From assembly GCF_034092395.1 (NCBI RefSeq), contig NZ_CP139301.1:434001-498000 (forward strand): a stretch of DNA of 64,000 nucleotides, written 5' to 3'. Below are positions 1 through 10,116 of this stretch, one piece after another (position 1 is the first letter of the stretch; the number at the start of each line of letters is the position of its first letter). The stretch comes from Prochlorococcus sp. MIT 1307 (GTDB taxonomy: Bacteria; Cyanobacteriota; Cyanobacteriia; PCC-6307; Cyanobiaceae). Position numbers and translations under genes: made by a program. Below the pieces are notes generated by a model. That model ran no database searches, had not been told where the DNA came from, and saw nothing but the letters and a program-made list of their open reading frames with translations.

Positions 1-326
1 CTGTCGCAGCACTTTTTTGCAATGGAGATAGTCAAATATCAGGTGCAAGTGAACTGAGAGTAAAAGAAACAGATCGATTAGCTGTCATGGCACGGCAACT
101 AAAGTTAATGGGTGCAAATATTGAAGAGCATTCTGATGGACTTACGATTCATGGAGACAATTCACTTCGCGGAGCATCATTAGATAGTGAGACAGATCAT
201 CGTGTAGCGATGAGTCTGGCAATAGCTGCGCTCTTGGCTAAAGATGATTCTAAACTTGCTAGAAGTGAAGCAGCCGCAGTCTCTTATCCAGATTTCTGGA
301 ACGACCTTGAACGTTTACAGAATTAA
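1..326 (+). CDS. aroA: 3-phosphoshikimate 1-carboxyvinyltransferase (EPSP synthase), 3' end only
   Basis: This is the C-terminal part of EPSP synthase, which joins shikimate-3-phosphate and phosphoenolpyruvate in the shikimate pathway to chorismate. The frame is open from the window edge (first full codon at 3) to the TAA at 324-326. The translation carries the family motif [15 protein letters not shown] followed by [15 protein letters not shown] and the C-terminal [10 protein letters not shown], typical of the last domain of AroA. The 5' part lies outside the window, so the start and the N-terminal substrate-binding residues cannot be seen. The next gene overlaps its 3' end if the first possible start is used. 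Confidence 0.95.
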   Translation, partial: VAALFCNGDSQISGASELRVKETDRLAVMARQLKLMGANIEEHSDGLTIHGDNSLRGASLDSETDHRVAMSLAIAALLAKDDSKLARSEAAAVSYPDFWNDLERLQN

Positions 327-1245
327 ATCAACAACTGATATAAACATTTTTGGAGAATTATCTGTTTATCCAACAGATGATGGAAGCATTTCTATTCACA
401 GCAGCAGATTTCGTGAAGGGTTTCATTGTTCAAGTGGAGCTTTAAAAGAAGCACAGAAAAAGTTTTTAAAGCCCGCCCAACTAGATCGCTTTAGCAACTC
501 AACATGTATTCATGTCCTTGATGTATGTATGGGAATGGGATATAACTCTGCATGCATCTTCGAAGAATTAATTAAAAACTCAATACGATTTCAATGGTGG
601 GGACTTGAAATCGACAATAGACCAATGAGTATTGGAATAAATAATCCAATTTTTAAATCACTTTGGTCACAAGAAGTTCAGGAAATTCTAATGGCCTTAA
701 AAAACACCGGCTATTGGACCAATAATAAAAGTAGGGGCAAAATTCTTTGGGGAGACGCAAGGCACAAGTTGACATCTATTCCTAAAAGATTTTCTTTTGA
801 TCTAATACTGCATGACGCTTTTTCACCTAATAAGAACCCCATGCTTTGGAGTGAGGAATTTCTTTTTCTGCTAGCCCAAAAATTAACTCCTGATGGAAGG
901 TTGATCACCTATTGCAGTGCAGCTGCAATAAGAGCAAGTCTTAGAAGGGCTGGATTAGAATTAGCCTCACAAGTTCCATTAACAAATGAAAAAAGAAAAT
1001 GGAGTAATGGGACAATTGCCGTATCCAATACAAAAGAACTCACCCAAAAAGCTCAAGAGTCAATTTGGCAACCTTTAAGCCAAAGAGAAGAAGAGCACCT
1101 TTTAACAAAAGCGGCGGTTCCATACCGTGATCCAACCGGTACAAATAGTGATAGCGAGATTTTGCTACGTAGAGAAGAGGAACAAAAAAATAGTGATTTG
1201 GAAGTTACTAGCAACTGGAAACAAAGATGGGCAAAGGCACAGTAA
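244..1245 (+). CDS. MnmC-like SAM-dependent methyltransferase (DUF752)
   Basis: Predicted methyltransferase related to the MnmC methyltransferase domain, which acts on aminomethyl-uridine at the tRNA wobble position in bacteria that have the full enzyme. Visible signs are a SAM-binding loop ([12 protein letters not shown]), an acidic strand end (GLEID) and the MnmC-type [18 protein letters not shown] followed by [15 protein letters not shown]. The FAD-dependent oxidoreductase half of E. coli MnmC is absent, as is common in cyanobacteria. The start is uncertain. ATG 244 gives 333 aa but overlaps aroA by 83 bp in another frame; TTG 307 would leave about 312 aa, and family-like sequence begins only near codon 38. 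The family call is from motifs; the true substrate is not shown. Confidence 0.8.
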   Translation: MILNLLEVKQPQSLIQISGTTLNVYRIKSTTDINIFGELSVYPTDDGSISIHSSRFREGFHCSSGALKEAQKKFLKPAQLDRFSNSTCIHVLDVCMGMGYNSACIFEELIKNSIRFQWWGLEIDNRPMSIGINNPIFKSLWSQEVQEILMALKNTGYWTNNKSRGKILWGDARHKLTSIPKRFSFDLILHDAFSPNKNPMLWSEEFLFLLAQKLTPDGRLITYCSAAAIRASLRRAGLELASQVPLTNEKRKWSNGTIAVSNTKELTQKAQESIWQPLSQREEEHLLTKAAVPYRDPTGTNSDSEILLRREEEQKNSDLEVTSNWKQRWAKAQ

Positions 1246-1284
1246 AGCTCAAACCGGTAAATTTAAGGAAGATGCCAATAGCTC

Positions 1285-2643
1285 ATGCTTGCTGTCGCAA
1301 TATTGGCGGCCGGGAAAGGTACCCGCATGAAAAGTCAACTGCCAAAAGTCCTGCAATCACTAGCAGGTAAAAGCTTAATAGAACGTGTTTTAGCAAGTGT
1401 TAATGGACTAAAGCCAGATCGTGTATTGCTAATTGTTGGTCACCAGGCTGAGTTGATCAAAGAAAAGCTATGCCATATTCCAGAACTAGAGTTCATCAAC
1501 CAAGTCCCTCAAAAAGGTACAGGACATGCAATACAGCAATTAATTCCAGTTCTAAAAGATTTCGAAGGAGAATTATTAGTATTAAATGGTGACGTACCTC
1601 TCTTAAGTAAAACAACGATAGCCAGGTTAATCCATCAACATCGGACATCAAAAGTAGAAGCAACATTCTTATCAGCAACTCTTTCAAGCCCTGAAGGATA
1701 TGGGAGGGTATTTGCAGATGAACTAGGCAATGTAAGTGAAATAATCGAGGATCGCGATTGCAATCATGAACAAAAAGATAATAAACTTACAAATGCAGGT
1801 GTCTATGTTTATAACTGGGAAAAACTAAAACATATTCTCCCGAAGTTAACAAATAAAAATGAACAGAATGAATTATATATCACAGATACTATAAAAATGC
1901 TTGATAAATGCATGCACTTGCAGGTAGTCGACCCAGAAGAAGTAAGTGGTATAAATAATCGCCAACAACTTTCTTGTTGCGAAGAAATAATCCAGCAAAA
2001 ACTAAGAGATTTTTGGATGTTAAATGGGGTTACCTTCATTGATGAAAATAGCTGTACATTAAGTGAGGAATGTGAGTTTGGTAATGACGTTATAATTGAG
2101 CCTCAAACACACTTCCGAGGACGCTGTCAGGTAGGTAATAACTGCACAATTGGACCAGGATCTCTTCTCAAAAATTGTGTGCTTGGCAATTTTGTGAAAG
2201 TAATGTTTTCAGTAATAAATGATGCAAAAGTAGGAAATAATGTTGAAATTGGTCCTTACTCTCATCTACGACCGAAGGCTTTAATTAATGATGAATGTAA
2301 AATAGGAAATTTCGTCGAGGTAAAAAAAAGTTTTATTGGCCAAGGTACTAAAATTAATCATCTCAGTTACATAGGTGACGCAGATCTTGGAAAGAATGTA
2401 AATATAGGTGCAGGCACTATCACAGCTAATTATGATGGAAAATATAAACATCTCACAAAAATTGGCAACAACTCCAATACTGGAGCAAATTCTGTTTTAG
2501 TTGCACCAATTGTTTTAGGAGCTGATATAACTGTTGGAGCAGGATCAACTCTCACAAAAGACGTGCCAAACGGTTCATTGGCAATTGGACGTGCAAAACA
2601 ATTCAACAAGGAAGATTGGGAGATCAAAAAAAATACAAATTAA
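1285..2643 (+). CDS. glmU: Bifunctional GlmU: glucosamine-1-phosphate acetyltransferase / GlcNAc-1-P uridyltransferase
   Basis: Makes UDP-GlcNAc for peptidoglycan and lipopolysaccharide in the cytoplasm. The 452-aa length is normal for the family. Residues 1-230 form the uridyltransferase, with the nucleotide loop [10 protein letters not shown] near residues 7-16, LNGDVPLL and TNAGVYVY. From about residue 250 the sequence becomes hexapeptide repeats of the left-handed beta-helix acetyltransferase, including [33 protein letters not shown] and [11 protein letters not shown]. The ATG at 1285 gives the expected N-terminus directly at the nucleotide-binding loop. It converges on murF with stop codons overlapping by 4 bp (2640-2643), so the two cell-wall genes end against each other. 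Confidence 0.97.
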   Translation: MLAVAILAAGKGTRMKSQLPKVLQSLAGKSLIERVLASVNGLKPDRVLLIVGHQAELIKEKLCHIPELEFINQVPQKGTGHAIQQLIPVLKDFEGELLVLNGDVPLLSKTTIARLIHQHRTSKVEATFLSATLSSPEGYGRVFADELGNVSEIIEDRDCNHEQKDNKLTNAGVYVYNWEKLKHILPKLTNKNEQNELYITDTIKMLDKCMHLQVVDPEEVSGINNRQQLSCCEEIIQQKLRDFWMLNGVTFIDENSCTLSEECEFGNDVIIEPQTHFRGRCQVGNNCTIGPGSLLKNCVLGNFVKVMFSVINDAKVGNNVEIGPYSHLRPKALINDECKIGNFVEVKKSFIGQGTKINHLSYIGDADLGKNVNIGAGTITANYDGKYKHLTKIGNNSNTGANSVLVAPIVLGADITVGAGSTLTKDVPNGSLAIGRAKQFNKEDWEIKKNTN

Positions 2644-4037
2644 TCCTCTAAGAAAAGAGAAATGAGACGTTCCAAGCCAATTGCTCTACTAGCTTTTAGC
2701 AAAACAACATCTCCTGGTCTCAACCAAGTTTGTAACTTGTAAAAGGCTTGCTCAGAAGTAGGAACGACTTCTACAAGTGGGATAGTTCCAGAAGCCTCCC
2801 TCATTACTTTTTCTTCTAAACCTCGTGAAACTATTACCAATCCATCGATAGATTTTTCAGCTGCATATTCGACAATCTGTCGATGAAATGAATCACTTTG
2901 ATCTCCTAATTCAAGCATAGTACCTAATACTGCAAAGTGCCTACCAGGCTTACTAACTAAAAGGTTTAAGGCTGCCTTTACAGATTCTGGGGACGAATTA
3001 TAAGTCTCATCAATAAGAGTAATCTGACCTGCTCTTAAAATCGTATGCCTTCCAGCTGGGATCTTTGTATTCAATTGTTTTAGAGATTCATTAGATACAC
3101 CAAGCTCCCTTGCTACTGCTATTGCCAAAAGAAAATTCAGAGCATTGTGTCTACCTTCAACTGGAAGCTTATAAACTTCTCCTTCTAAAAGCAGCTCACT
3201 ATTATCTCCTGAAATTTCACCAATAAGGTCCGCTTTTGGAAGATTAGGTAATATGTTTTCATTAGAAATAAATTGACTAGAACCATTATCAAAAATTCCA
3301 ACCCTGATTACTCTTCCATTCCAAACTTTTATAAGTTCTTCTTCCAATAATCTATAACCTTCAGGAATAACAACTACGCCCGATGAGCTTAGAAAAGATG
3401 TAACTTCACATTTTGCTTTTGCAATATTCCTAAGACTTCCTAAGAGTTCTAAGTGGGCACTACCAACATTTGTAATGATAGCTATATTAGGTTCAGTACA
3501 CTTAGAAAGACGTTTAATTTCTCCTAACCCCCTCATCCCCATCTCAACAATAATTGCTTGATGAGATGCATCTGCCGCCAATACTGTAAGAGGTACTCCT
3601 ATATCATTATTATTATTTTCTGTAGTTGCTACCACCTTGCCTAGAGATTCAAGCGAACTTTTAACTAACTCTCTGGTTGTGGTTTTTCCAACTGAACCTG
3701 TAACCGCTATCAAGGGAATATTTAGATTTTTCCTGTGTAATAAGCAAAGTTGTTGATAAGCCTGCAATGTATTTGGCACTTTCCAGTAAACAAATCCTTC
3801 TGGAACTTGAATAGATGAGGTTGCTGAAATGACAGCTCCTTGAGCCCCACCTTCAAAGGCTTCTAAAAGGAAATTATGACCATCAAAAGATTTACCTTGT
3901 AAAGCAATAAAGAAATCTCCTTTTCTAATCTGTCTACTGTCAGTACAGATTGTTCCCAAAGTTGTATTGAGATTTTGTGGGGTTAAACATATAGCTTCTC
4001 CCCATATTTGCTTTAGATCTCCAAAGGTCAATAACAT
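2640..4037 (-). CDS. murF: UDP-N-acetylmuramoyl-tripeptide--D-alanyl-D-alanine ligase
   Basis: Adds D-Ala-D-Ala to the UDP-MurNAc-tripeptide, the last cytoplasmic step of peptidoglycan precursor synthesis. The protein has the Mur ligase order: N-terminal MurE/MurF-type substrate domain with [17 protein letters not shown], central ATPase with the P-loop TGSVGKTTT near residue 113, then [10 protein letters not shown], the [15 protein letters not shown] segment and a C-terminal domain with [19 protein letters not shown] lies one codon upstream (4038-4040), but ATG 4037 is the natural start. Length about 465 aa fits the family. The start is only a few bases from the stop of the upstream membrane-protein gene on the same strand, suggesting co-transcription. 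Confidence 0.96.
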   Translation of the reverse strand: MLLTFGDLKQIWGEAICLTPQNLNTTLGTICTDSRQIRKGDFFIALQGKSFDGHNFLLEAFEGGAQGAVISATSSIQVPEGFVYWKVPNTLQAYQQLCLLHRKNLNIPLIAVTGSVGKTTTRELVKSSLESLGKVVATTENNNNDIGVPLTVLAADASHQAIIVEMGMRGLGEIKRLSKCTEPNIAIITNVGSAHLELLGSLRNIAKAKCEVTSFLSSSGVVVIPEGYRLLEEELIKVWNGRVIRVGIFDNGSSQFISNENILPNLPKADLIGEISGDNSELLLEGEVYKLPVEGRHNALNFLLAIAVARELGVSNESLKQLNTKIPAGRHTILRAGQITLIDETYNSSPESVKAALNLLVSKPGRHFAVLGTMLELGDQSDSFHRQIVEYAAEKSIDGLVIVSRGLEEKVMREASGTIPLVEVVPTSEQAFYKLQTWLRPGDVVLLKASRAIGLERLISLFLED

Positions 4038-4042
4038 CAATA

Positions 4043-4741
4043 CTAGACCTGTTCAAACAAAATAATTTCTTTTCCTATCCTAGAGTTTCGTGCCAAAAGG
4101 TGACCCATCTCATCATATAGCTGTAAATTCTCATAGCCTTTTATATAAACAACATCTAATAGATGTTCTGCCAATGAATTCTTCTCCGTGATGGTTAAAT
4201 CTTGCCATTTTGGCCCTAGTTGTATCAAAATAGAATTCTTTAGAGATTCGATCTTAGAACCAACAAATAAGTCATCTGGATAATTAGAGAAAAAAGAATC
4301 TTCTTTCAAAATAGAGGATAAAACCACATCCATTTTCCATGCAGACAAATAACTTCCTTCTTTATTAATAAAAGGATAGTTAGTATTTTGGTGGTAATTA
4401 TTCTGACTATCCTGCTTCAAAGGATGAGATATACTAGATTCTATTAATTGATCATCTATCTTCTCGAGAGTTGTACTATGTAAATGATATTTGAATGAAG
4501 TAAGTAAAGTTATTATAAGTGCCAACGCAAGCAATAAAGGTAATAAAATCATATTAATATATTTAGGCAAAAAGGGAATTGATAGCAAATCTCCTTCTTG
4601 ATTAATTCTTATCAACTGTCTAACTCTTAGATATATATCAAAACCAATTGACTTTATATCGGTCTTCAAGGTTTTCCAAGGACTAATATAGGGAGCAGGC
4701 AAAGCTGATACATCCGAACTCTTATCCTTTTTATTATGCAT
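4043..4741 (-). CDS. Conserved hypothetical protein with one membrane segment
   Basis: No function recognised. The protein (232 aa from ATG 4741; a TTG two codons upstream is also possible) has a cytoplasmic-looking basic N-terminus of about 65 residues. One strong hydrophobic segment follows near residues 70-92 (MILLPLLLALALIITLLTS), and then a polar domain of about 140 residues that would be periplasmic. No lipobox, repeat or catalytic motif is seen. It sits between glgA and murF on the same strand and ends two bases before the murF TTG codon, so it is probably transcribed with murF. A role linked to the cell envelope is only a guess from this position. Confidence 0.75.
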   Translation of the reverse strand: MHNKKDKSSDVSALPAPYISPWKTLKTDIKSIGFDIYLRVRQLIRINQEGDLLSIPFLPKYINMILLPLLLALALIITLLTSFKYHLHSTTLEKIDDQLIESSISHPLKQDSQNNYHQNTNYPFINKEGSYLSAWKMDVVLSSILKEDSFFSNYPDDLFVGSKIESLKNSILIQLGPKWQDLTITEKNSLAEHLLDVVYIKGYENLQLYDEMGHLLARNSRIGKEIILFEQV

Positions 4742-4835
4742 AATCAATTGGAATTAAATTTCATAAAAAATTACTATTATCCTTGATTTTAATATTTTAG
4801 AGCCCCTAATGAATTTCATCTAACTAAATACTAAT

Positions 4836-6308
4836 TCAAGCTTTGTTCTTTGCTTTCGAATCAGTTTTTAATGAGGGATCAGCACCTTGACCAACAGATA
4901 GCTTCTGCACTACATCTAAATCTGGAGAAGGTTCCTTTATTCCGCGCACTTCTTTATACATAAGATCATATTTAATAGCAGAACTATCCCAACTATAGTT
5001 CTGATTCATAGCCCTTAATTGTAATTTACGCCAACTGTCACGATGACGGAAAGCCTCCCAGGATCTTACCAAAGCTGTGTAGAAATCTATAGGTTCAAAC
5101 CTATCAAAACAAAACCCTGTTCCACTTTCATTAGTTGGGTCATGGGGTAAAACAGTATCAACAAGACCTCCTACTTTTCTTACAATAGGTACAGATCCAT
5201 AGCGCATAGCTAATAGCTGGCTAATTCCACAAGGTTCAAATCTGCTTGGCATCAAGAAAGCATCTGTACCCGCATATATCAAATGGGCAAGATCATCATC
5301 ATAAGTTAGAAATACAGAAAATCGACCTGGATTCTCAATAGCAAGCTGCCAAAGAGCAGACTCCAAGTTTCTGTCACCAGATCCAAGAACAACTATCTGA
5401 GAGTCTGTATAAGAAAGTAATCGTTTAGCTACTTGGAGGAGCAAATCAACTCCTTTCTGATCAACTAGTCTACTGACCATTCCTAGTAAATATTTGTCAG
5501 GGTCTTCTTCCAACCCCATACGATTTTGTAGAACTTTCTTATTAAGGTCACGAGCAGAAAGGTCATCTACACTAAAGTTAGAAGGAAGTGTCTTATCTGA
5601 AGCAGGGTCCCAATATTCAAGGTCAATACCATTTAAAATTCCACGCAATTTCCCAGAAATATAATTAAGAAGGCCTTCCAAATTTTCTCCATATTCACTG
5701 GTACATATTTCTCTTGCATAAGTTGGGGAGACTGCATTAACCCTGTCTGAGTACAACATCGCGGCTGCCATTGTATGGTCGCCAGTCATATACCAAGGGC
5801 ACCAAGTCATTCGGTCAAGTTTCCAACGCCAAGGCCCCTGATATTTCAGATTGTGGATTGTAAAAACAGTACTTATCTCAGGATCCTGATGCATCCACAC
5901 AGGAATCATTCCTGTATGCCAATCATGACAATGGAGAACTTCAGGTTTCCATTTATTCCAAGCAAATTCTGCTGCTGCACTTGCAAAAAATGTAAATCTC
6001 CAATCCTCATCATCACCTCCATAAATCTTCTCAGTATCAAAAGCAGGATGTCCCACTAAATACAAAGGCAGTTCATTTGTTGGATGTCTTGTTTCATAAA
6101 CAGAAAAATCGGAACCCATAGTATTAGCAATGAAAATTGGTTCATCAGGTACATCAAGCACGCTCCAAAGCTTGCTATATCCAGGAATAATTAAACGAAC
6201 ATCATGCCCCAGCTTCGACAAAGCTGGAGGCAATGATCCCACTACATCCCCCATTCCACCAACCTTGATCATCGGCGCGCATTCAGCAGCAGCAAATAAA
6301 ACGCGCAT
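4836..6308 (-). CDS. glgA: Glycogen synthase (ADP-glucose type, GT5)
   Basis: Transfers glucose from ADP-glucose to the growing alpha-1,4-glucan, the storage polymer made from daytime fixed carbon. Length 490 aa is typical. The N-terminal GT5 domain shows the ADP-glucose motif [13 protein letters not shown] near residues 15-27 and TIHNLKYQG. The C-terminal Rossmann domain has the conserved [18 protein letters not shown] followed by [11 protein letters not shown]. The ATG at 6306-6308 immediately precedes the conserved [11 protein letters not shown] strand, so the start is firm. The branching enzyme glgB and a glucokinase lie elsewhere in the window, so these glycogen genes are dispersed rather than in one operon. 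Confidence 0.97.
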   Translation of the reverse strand: MRVLFAAAECAPMIKVGGMGDVVGSLPPALSKLGHDVRLIIPGYSKLWSVLDVPDEPIFIANTMGSDFSVYETRHPTNELPLYLVGHPAFDTEKIYGGDDEDWRFTFFASAAAEFAWNKWKPEVLHCHDWHTGMIPVWMHQDPEISTVFTIHNLKYQGPWRWKLDRMTWCPWYMTGDHTMAAAMLYSDRVNAVSPTYAREICTSEYGENLEGLLNYISGKLRGILNGIDLEYWDPASDKTLPSNFSVDDLSARDLNKKVLQNRMGLEEDPDKYLLGMVSRLVDQKGVDLLLQVAKRLLSYTDSQIVVLGSGDRNLESALWQLAIENPGRFSVFLTYDDDLAHLIYAGTDAFLMPSRFEPCGISQLLAMRYGSVPIVRKVGGLVDTVLPHDPTNESGTGFCFDRFEPIDFYTALVRSWEAFRHRDSWRKLQLRAMNQNYSWDSSAIKYDLMYKEVRGIKEPSPDLDVVQKLSVGQGADPSLKTDSKAKNKA

Positions 6309-6359
6309 TTCAATTCATTTAATAGCCGAGTGACTCTAAGAGTACGAAGGCCAATATCT

Positions 6360-7262
6360 TCATGGAAGCCATTCTGACCCAGAAAAGTCAGGCCTCCTTT
6401 TCTCTAAGAATGCATTTCTACCTTCCTGAGCTTCTTCCGTTCGATAAAAAAGATGAGTGGTATGTCCTGCCAATTCCTGCAGACCCATCAAACCATCTGT
6501 TTCAGCATTAAAAGCTGCTTTCAAACATCGAATTGCAGTAGGACTGTGCTGAAGAATTTCCTTTGCCCATTGAACTCCCTCTGATTCAAGTTCATCAAGA
6601 GGAACAATTGCATTTACCAACCCAAAATTCAAGGCTTCTTCAGGTCCGTATTGTCTACAAAGAAACCATATTTCTCTTGCCTTGCGTTGTCCTACAACTC
6701 TTGCCAAATATCCTGACCCAAAGCCTGCATCAAAACTGCCAACTTTCGGTCCAGTTTGTCCAAAAACAGCATTTTCAGCTGCCAAGCTAAGGTCACACAA
6801 CAAGTGTAAAACCTGACCACCACCAATTGCGTAGCCAGCTACAAGAGCAATTACAACTTTTGGAAGACTACGAATAATCCTTTGTAGGTCAAGCACATTT
6901 AAACGTGGCAAACCGTCTTCATCTATATAACCTCCCTCTCCTCTAACACTTTGGTCTCCTCCAGAGCAAAAAGCATAACCTCCATCTGCGGAAGGACCGA
7001 CTCCTGTAAAAAGGACAACACCAATATCTTTTTCATCTCGAATTCTTGTAAATGCATCACATAATTCCACAACAGTACGAGGTCTAAATGCATTGCGCTT
7101 TTCTGGGCGATTGATTGCAACCCTTGCAATGCCAAGTGTGGTTTTATCAAGCAAAATATCTTGATAATCCCCCCAAGGTTCCCACTCAGCATTAGCTTCT
7201 CCTGGTAAAACTCTTCTCGAAGAGTTAGATAGGCAGTCAGAGTCTTTAGCCATTGATTTCAT
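6360..7262 (-). CDS. menB: 1,4-dihydroxy-2-naphthoyl-CoA synthase
   Basis: Ring-closing crotonase-family enzyme of the menaquinone/phylloquinone pathway; in cyanobacteria the product is phylloquinone, the A1 acceptor of photosystem I. Family motifs are [13 protein letters not shown], the oxyanion-hole region [34 protein letters not shown] and [20 protein letters not shown]. Length 300 aa allows for a short N-terminal extension. There are two ATG choices, 7262 and 7253; both overlap the 3' end of menD (17 or 8 bp), which indicates translational coupling. The men genes here form a two-gene minus-strand unit, menD-menB. Confidence 0.97.
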   Translation of the reverse strand: MKSMAKDSDCLSNSSRRVLPGEANAEWEPWGDYQDILLDKTTLGIARVAINRPEKRNAFRPRTVVELCDAFTRIRDEKDIGVVLFTGVGPSADGGYAFCSGGDQSVRGEGGYIDEDGLPRLNVLDLQRIIRSLPKVVIALVAGYAIGGGQVLHLLCDLSLAAENAVFGQTGPKVGSFDAGFGSGYLARVVGQRKAREIWFLCRQYGPEEALNFGLVNAIVPLDELESEGVQWAKEILQHSPTAIRCLKAAFNAETDGLMGLQELAGHTTHLFYRTEEAQEGRNAFLEKRRPDFSGSEWLP

Positions 7263-9015
7263 TCAGCTGTGAATTTTTTTGATAATCAAACTGAAGATGC
7301 TTAGAAAAAAGCATACGAATCTCTCTCCTCATATCAGCATCTAAAACAGGATTCGTACAAACACGAAGCAATACTGGGCCGGACATGGAAAGGCTCCAAT
7401 CAAGTGCTAGTTGTAAATCCTCTAAACATGAAACTTGTCGATAAGGGATACCATGAGATTTGGCTAATGAAAGAATATCTATTGTCTGAGGCATTGCAAA
7501 TAGCCTTTGAAAAGAATCATTTGATTCTGTCTCTAAATTAATTTGTTTGAAGATTCCACCACCGCCATTATCAATAACCAACACAACCAATGGAGGTTTT
7601 TGGGATTGGGAGAATAACCAGCCATTGCTGTCATGAAGCAATGCTAGATCTCCTGTGATCAAAATAGTAGGGCCAAGAGCCATTGATAAACCCATACCTA
7701 AAGATAAGGTCCCATCTATTCCAGACGCCCCTCTGAACCCAAAACAACGTCTCTGAAGAGATTCCTTACCTCCATAAGAAAGCCAGTCTCTAACCGGACT
7801 GCTTGCTGCAAGCATGACTGGAATGCCAGAAGGTAACAAATTTGGCAACCAATGTGCGAGTACAGGCTCACTAATCACTCCATGCAAAACTAATTTTTTA
7901 TCCAACCAATCTTTTGCGATTTGATCTTTTTGGAGACACAAATTCAAAAGTCTTGTTGATTCTGTCTTATCAATATTTAAAGAAAGCAAAAATTGAGCCT
8001 CTAACTTTTCCAACCAACTCACAAATCCTCCGCTCCATTGGGAGGACAGTCCTAAAGGGTCAAGGTTCCGATAATCACCTTCTGTAATTAGAACTTGTAC
8101 TTTACCTATAGAAAGCAACCAATCTTCAAGGTTCCTACTAGAAGGCATAGGGCCTAATCTCAAAACTTGCATATCTTTTTTTGGAATTGATAAACCAGAA
8201 CAAAGAAGTAAATCCCAATTACTAATTAGACCAGGTTGATCAAAAGAAACTCCAGAAAGGGGGTCTGCAAAAACTGGCCAGCCGCAAATTGATTGCCACT
8301 TGCGAAGTGCTACCTGAAAAGCGGCCAAATTTTCACTTTTACCTCTCCAAGGACCTACCACAACAACACCTGGACTAGAAGGATCTAATGAAGGCAAGGA
8401 AAATAATGAGTCTTTGCAGGGTAAATCATGAAAATTAGGAATATTTCCCTTTTTAAACTTAAAAGATCCTTTTAAAGAGAGCTTGAAAACTTCTTTTTGC
8501 TCAATTAAAGAGGCATGTAATGGTTCTTCTATTGGAAGGTTAAGGTGAACTGGACCAGGGAAACAATGTGCTTTCTGCCAACATTTACTCACTAAGGCAT
8601 ATATCTCATCGGCAGGAAGGTGATGTATACCAGCATTAGGTCCTTGTTCAAAAGATCTACAAGCAGGGCGAAGAAACTCTTCCTGGTTGACAGTCTGATT
8701 AGATCCACAATTCTTCAACCTTATAGGTCTGTCTGCAGTAAGAAATAAAATAGGTTGAGTGGATCTATCAGCCTCAATCGCTGCTGGCAAAAGATTAGCA
8801 ACCGCGCTTCCTGAAGTAGTTATCACCACAACAGCCTTACCATTAGCAGTACTTATTCCTAAGGCCAAGAAGGCAGCCGAACGTTCATCAATGCAACTAA
8901 CGAGTTTCAAGAGGCCTCTATTAGCCAGTTCGCCCGCAGCGAGGGCTAACGGACCCGAGCGGCTTCCTGGGCATAGCACGATATGTTCCAGCCCCATTGC
9001 ATGAAAAGCCACCAA
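7246..9015 (-). CDS. menD: SEPHCHC synthase (2-succinyl-5-enolpyruvyl-6-hydroxy-3-cyclohexene-1-carboxylate synthase)
   Basis: Thiamine-diphosphate enzyme that condenses isochorismate with 2-oxoglutarate in the phylloquinone pathway. N-terminal motifs [17 protein letters not shown] and [11 protein letters not shown] match the Pyr domain. C-terminal [12 protein letters not shown] and [13 protein letters not shown] match the ThDP/metal-binding domain. The first standard start codon is TTG at 9013-9015, giving 589 aa, but this cuts off the first helix expected in the family. The frame stays open upstream to a TAG near 9112 and reads a plausible MenD helix (for example [12 protein letters not shown]) without any ATG, GTG or TTG. 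A non-standard start such as ATT at 9081 or 9033 is therefore possible. The stop overlaps menB. Confidence 0.94.
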   Translation of the reverse strand: MVAFHAMGLEHIVLCPGSRSGPLALAAGELANRGLLKLVSCIDERSAAFLALGISTANGKAVVVITTSGSAVANLLPAAIEADRSTQPILFLTADRPIRLKNCGSNQTVNQEEFLRPACRSFEQGPNAGIHHLPADEIYALVSKCWQKAHCFPGPVHLNLPIEEPLHASLIEQKEVFKLSLKGSFKFKKGNIPNFHDLPCKDSLFSLPSLDPSSPGVVVVGPWRGKSENLAAFQVALRKWQSICGWPVFADPLSGVSFDQPGLISNWDLLLCSGLSIPKKDMQVLRLGPMPSSRNLEDWLLSIGKVQVLITEGDYRNLDPLGLSSQWSGGFVSWLEKLEAQFLLSLNIDKTESTRLLNLCLQKDQIAKDWLDKKLVLHGVISEPVLAHWLPNLLPSGIPVMLAASSPVRDWLSYGGKESLQRRCFGFRGASGIDGTLSLGMGLSMALGPTILITGDLALLHDSNGWLFSQSQKPPLVVLVIDNGGGGIFKQINLETESNDSFQRLFAMPQTIDILSLAKSHGIPYRQVSCLEDLQLALDWSLSMSGPVLLRVCTNPVLDADMRREIRMLFSKHLQFDYQKNSQLNEING

Positions 9016-9128
9016 GAGCTCTTGACAAGCAATTAAATTTTTGCGTGCTATTGACAGTGCTTGAAGATGAACTTGTCTAATCCTCGGACAAAATGGGCCG
9101 ATATAACAGATCTAAATAAAAGGTTTCT

Positions 9129-9719
9129 ATGAATTCCTCCCAAAAGAAACAAAAGTCGGAGAATAAAAACGGATGGTTCTCCTTTCTCATCTGGCTAACA
9201 CTTGCCTTATTACTGAGGTGGCAAGTAATTGAGCCCAGATGGATTCCATCAGGGTCCATGCTTCCAACTTTGGAAGTTAAAGACAGAATTTTGGTAGAGA
9301 AAGTGAGTCCAAAGATAAATTTTCTTCGAAAAAGACAACTTTCGATTGAAAGCGTTGTCGTTTTTCACCCACCAAAACAGTTAATAAATGCAGGATATGA
9401 CAAAAATTCAGCATTAATAAAACGTATCGTGGGACTCCCAGGAGACAAAATCGAAGTTCATAAAGGCCAATTAATTCGCAACGATAAAGAAATTAATGAA
9501 TCATGGCGAGTACTTCCAATCAATTATGAAATGGATGCTGTGATAATCCCAAATCACTCTCTATGGGTATTAGGGGACAATAGAAATAACAGCCTTGACT
9601 CTCATCTCTGGGGATTACTGCCTGAAGGAAATGTAATTGGAACTGCTATCTGGAGATACTGGCCAATAAATAAATTTGGACCTATTCGGTTCCCCACCCC
9701 TCAAAAAATTAGAACTTGA
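9129..9719 (+). CDS. lepB: Signal peptidase I
   Basis: Membrane-bound serine protease that removes signal peptides from exported proteins at the outer face of the plasma or thylakoid membrane. The 196-aa protein has one N-terminal membrane segment (about residues 16-33), then the catalytic-serine motif PSGSMLPTL (Ser43) and the general-base region LIKRIVGLPGDKIEV (Lys98). A C-terminal GDNRNNSLDSHLWG box follows, giving the box order of the family. ATG 9129 opens a short polar, lysine-rich cytoplasmic tail. The gene is divergent from menD, so both promoters lie in the roughly 50-110 bp between them. Confidence 0.96.
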   Translation: MNSSQKKQKSENKNGWFSFLIWLTLALLLRWQVIEPRWIPSGSMLPTLEVKDRILVEKVSPKINFLRKRQLSIESVVVFHPPKQLINAGYDKNSALIKRIVGLPGDKIEVHKGQLIRNDKEINESWRVLPINYEMDAVIIPNHSLWVLGDNRNNSLDSHLWGLLPEGNVIGTAIWRYWPINKFGPIRFPTPQKIRT

Positions 9720-9740
9720 GACCTTACTGCGATAAGGTCT
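9719..9740 (+). repeat. Inverted repeat after lepB
   Basis: An 8-bp perfect stem (AGACCTTA / TAAGGTCT) encloses a 6-base loop directly after the lepB stop codon. No T-run follows, so it is a poor candidate for an intrinsic terminator; it could be an RNA-processing or attenuation hairpin ahead of the DUF760 gene. Confidence 0.5.
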
Positions 9741-9765
9741 TACACATGATGGAAAGCACACTGGG

Positions 9766-10116
9766 ATGTTTAACCAGGAGTTTCTAGCCACAGATAACAA
9801 TGATGGTCAGGACGGCAATGCACTGATCCAATATCTGCAGGAGCAATCACCAGATGTTCTGCAGCGTGTTGCCAAATCAGCTAGTCCAGACATCCAAGAT
9901 ATTATTCGCCACAATGTTCAAGGCCTTTTAGGAATGCTTCCTGGCGAGCAATTCGAAGTTAAGGTCACTTCAACAAGAGATAACTTTGCCAGTCTTCTAG
10001 CTTCAGCAATGATGACTGGGTATTTCCTACGTCAAATGGAACAAAGGAAGGAACTTGAAGAATCACTTTTCTCCGATGAAGAGATGGCTATTAACCCAGA
10101 AGATCTCAATCTTTAA
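9766..10116 (+). CDS. DUF760 family protein
   Basis: Small soluble protein (116 aa) of a family found in cyanobacteria and plant chloroplasts. The recognisable core is IQYLQEQSPDVLQRVAKS, then IIRHNVQGLLGMLP, and SLLASAMMTGYFLRQMEQR, a mostly helical arrangement. No catalytic residues or membrane segment are apparent. ATG 9766 follows the hairpin behind lepB. The 3' end overlaps the DUF4336 gene on the other strand by 11 bp. The family's biochemical role is not known to me. Confidence 0.85.
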   Translation: MFNQEFLATDNNDGQDGNALIQYLQEQSPDVLQRVAKSASPDIQDIIRHNVQGLLGMLPGEQFEVKVTSTRDNFASLLASAMMTGYFLRQMEQRKELEESLFSDEEMAINPEDLNL

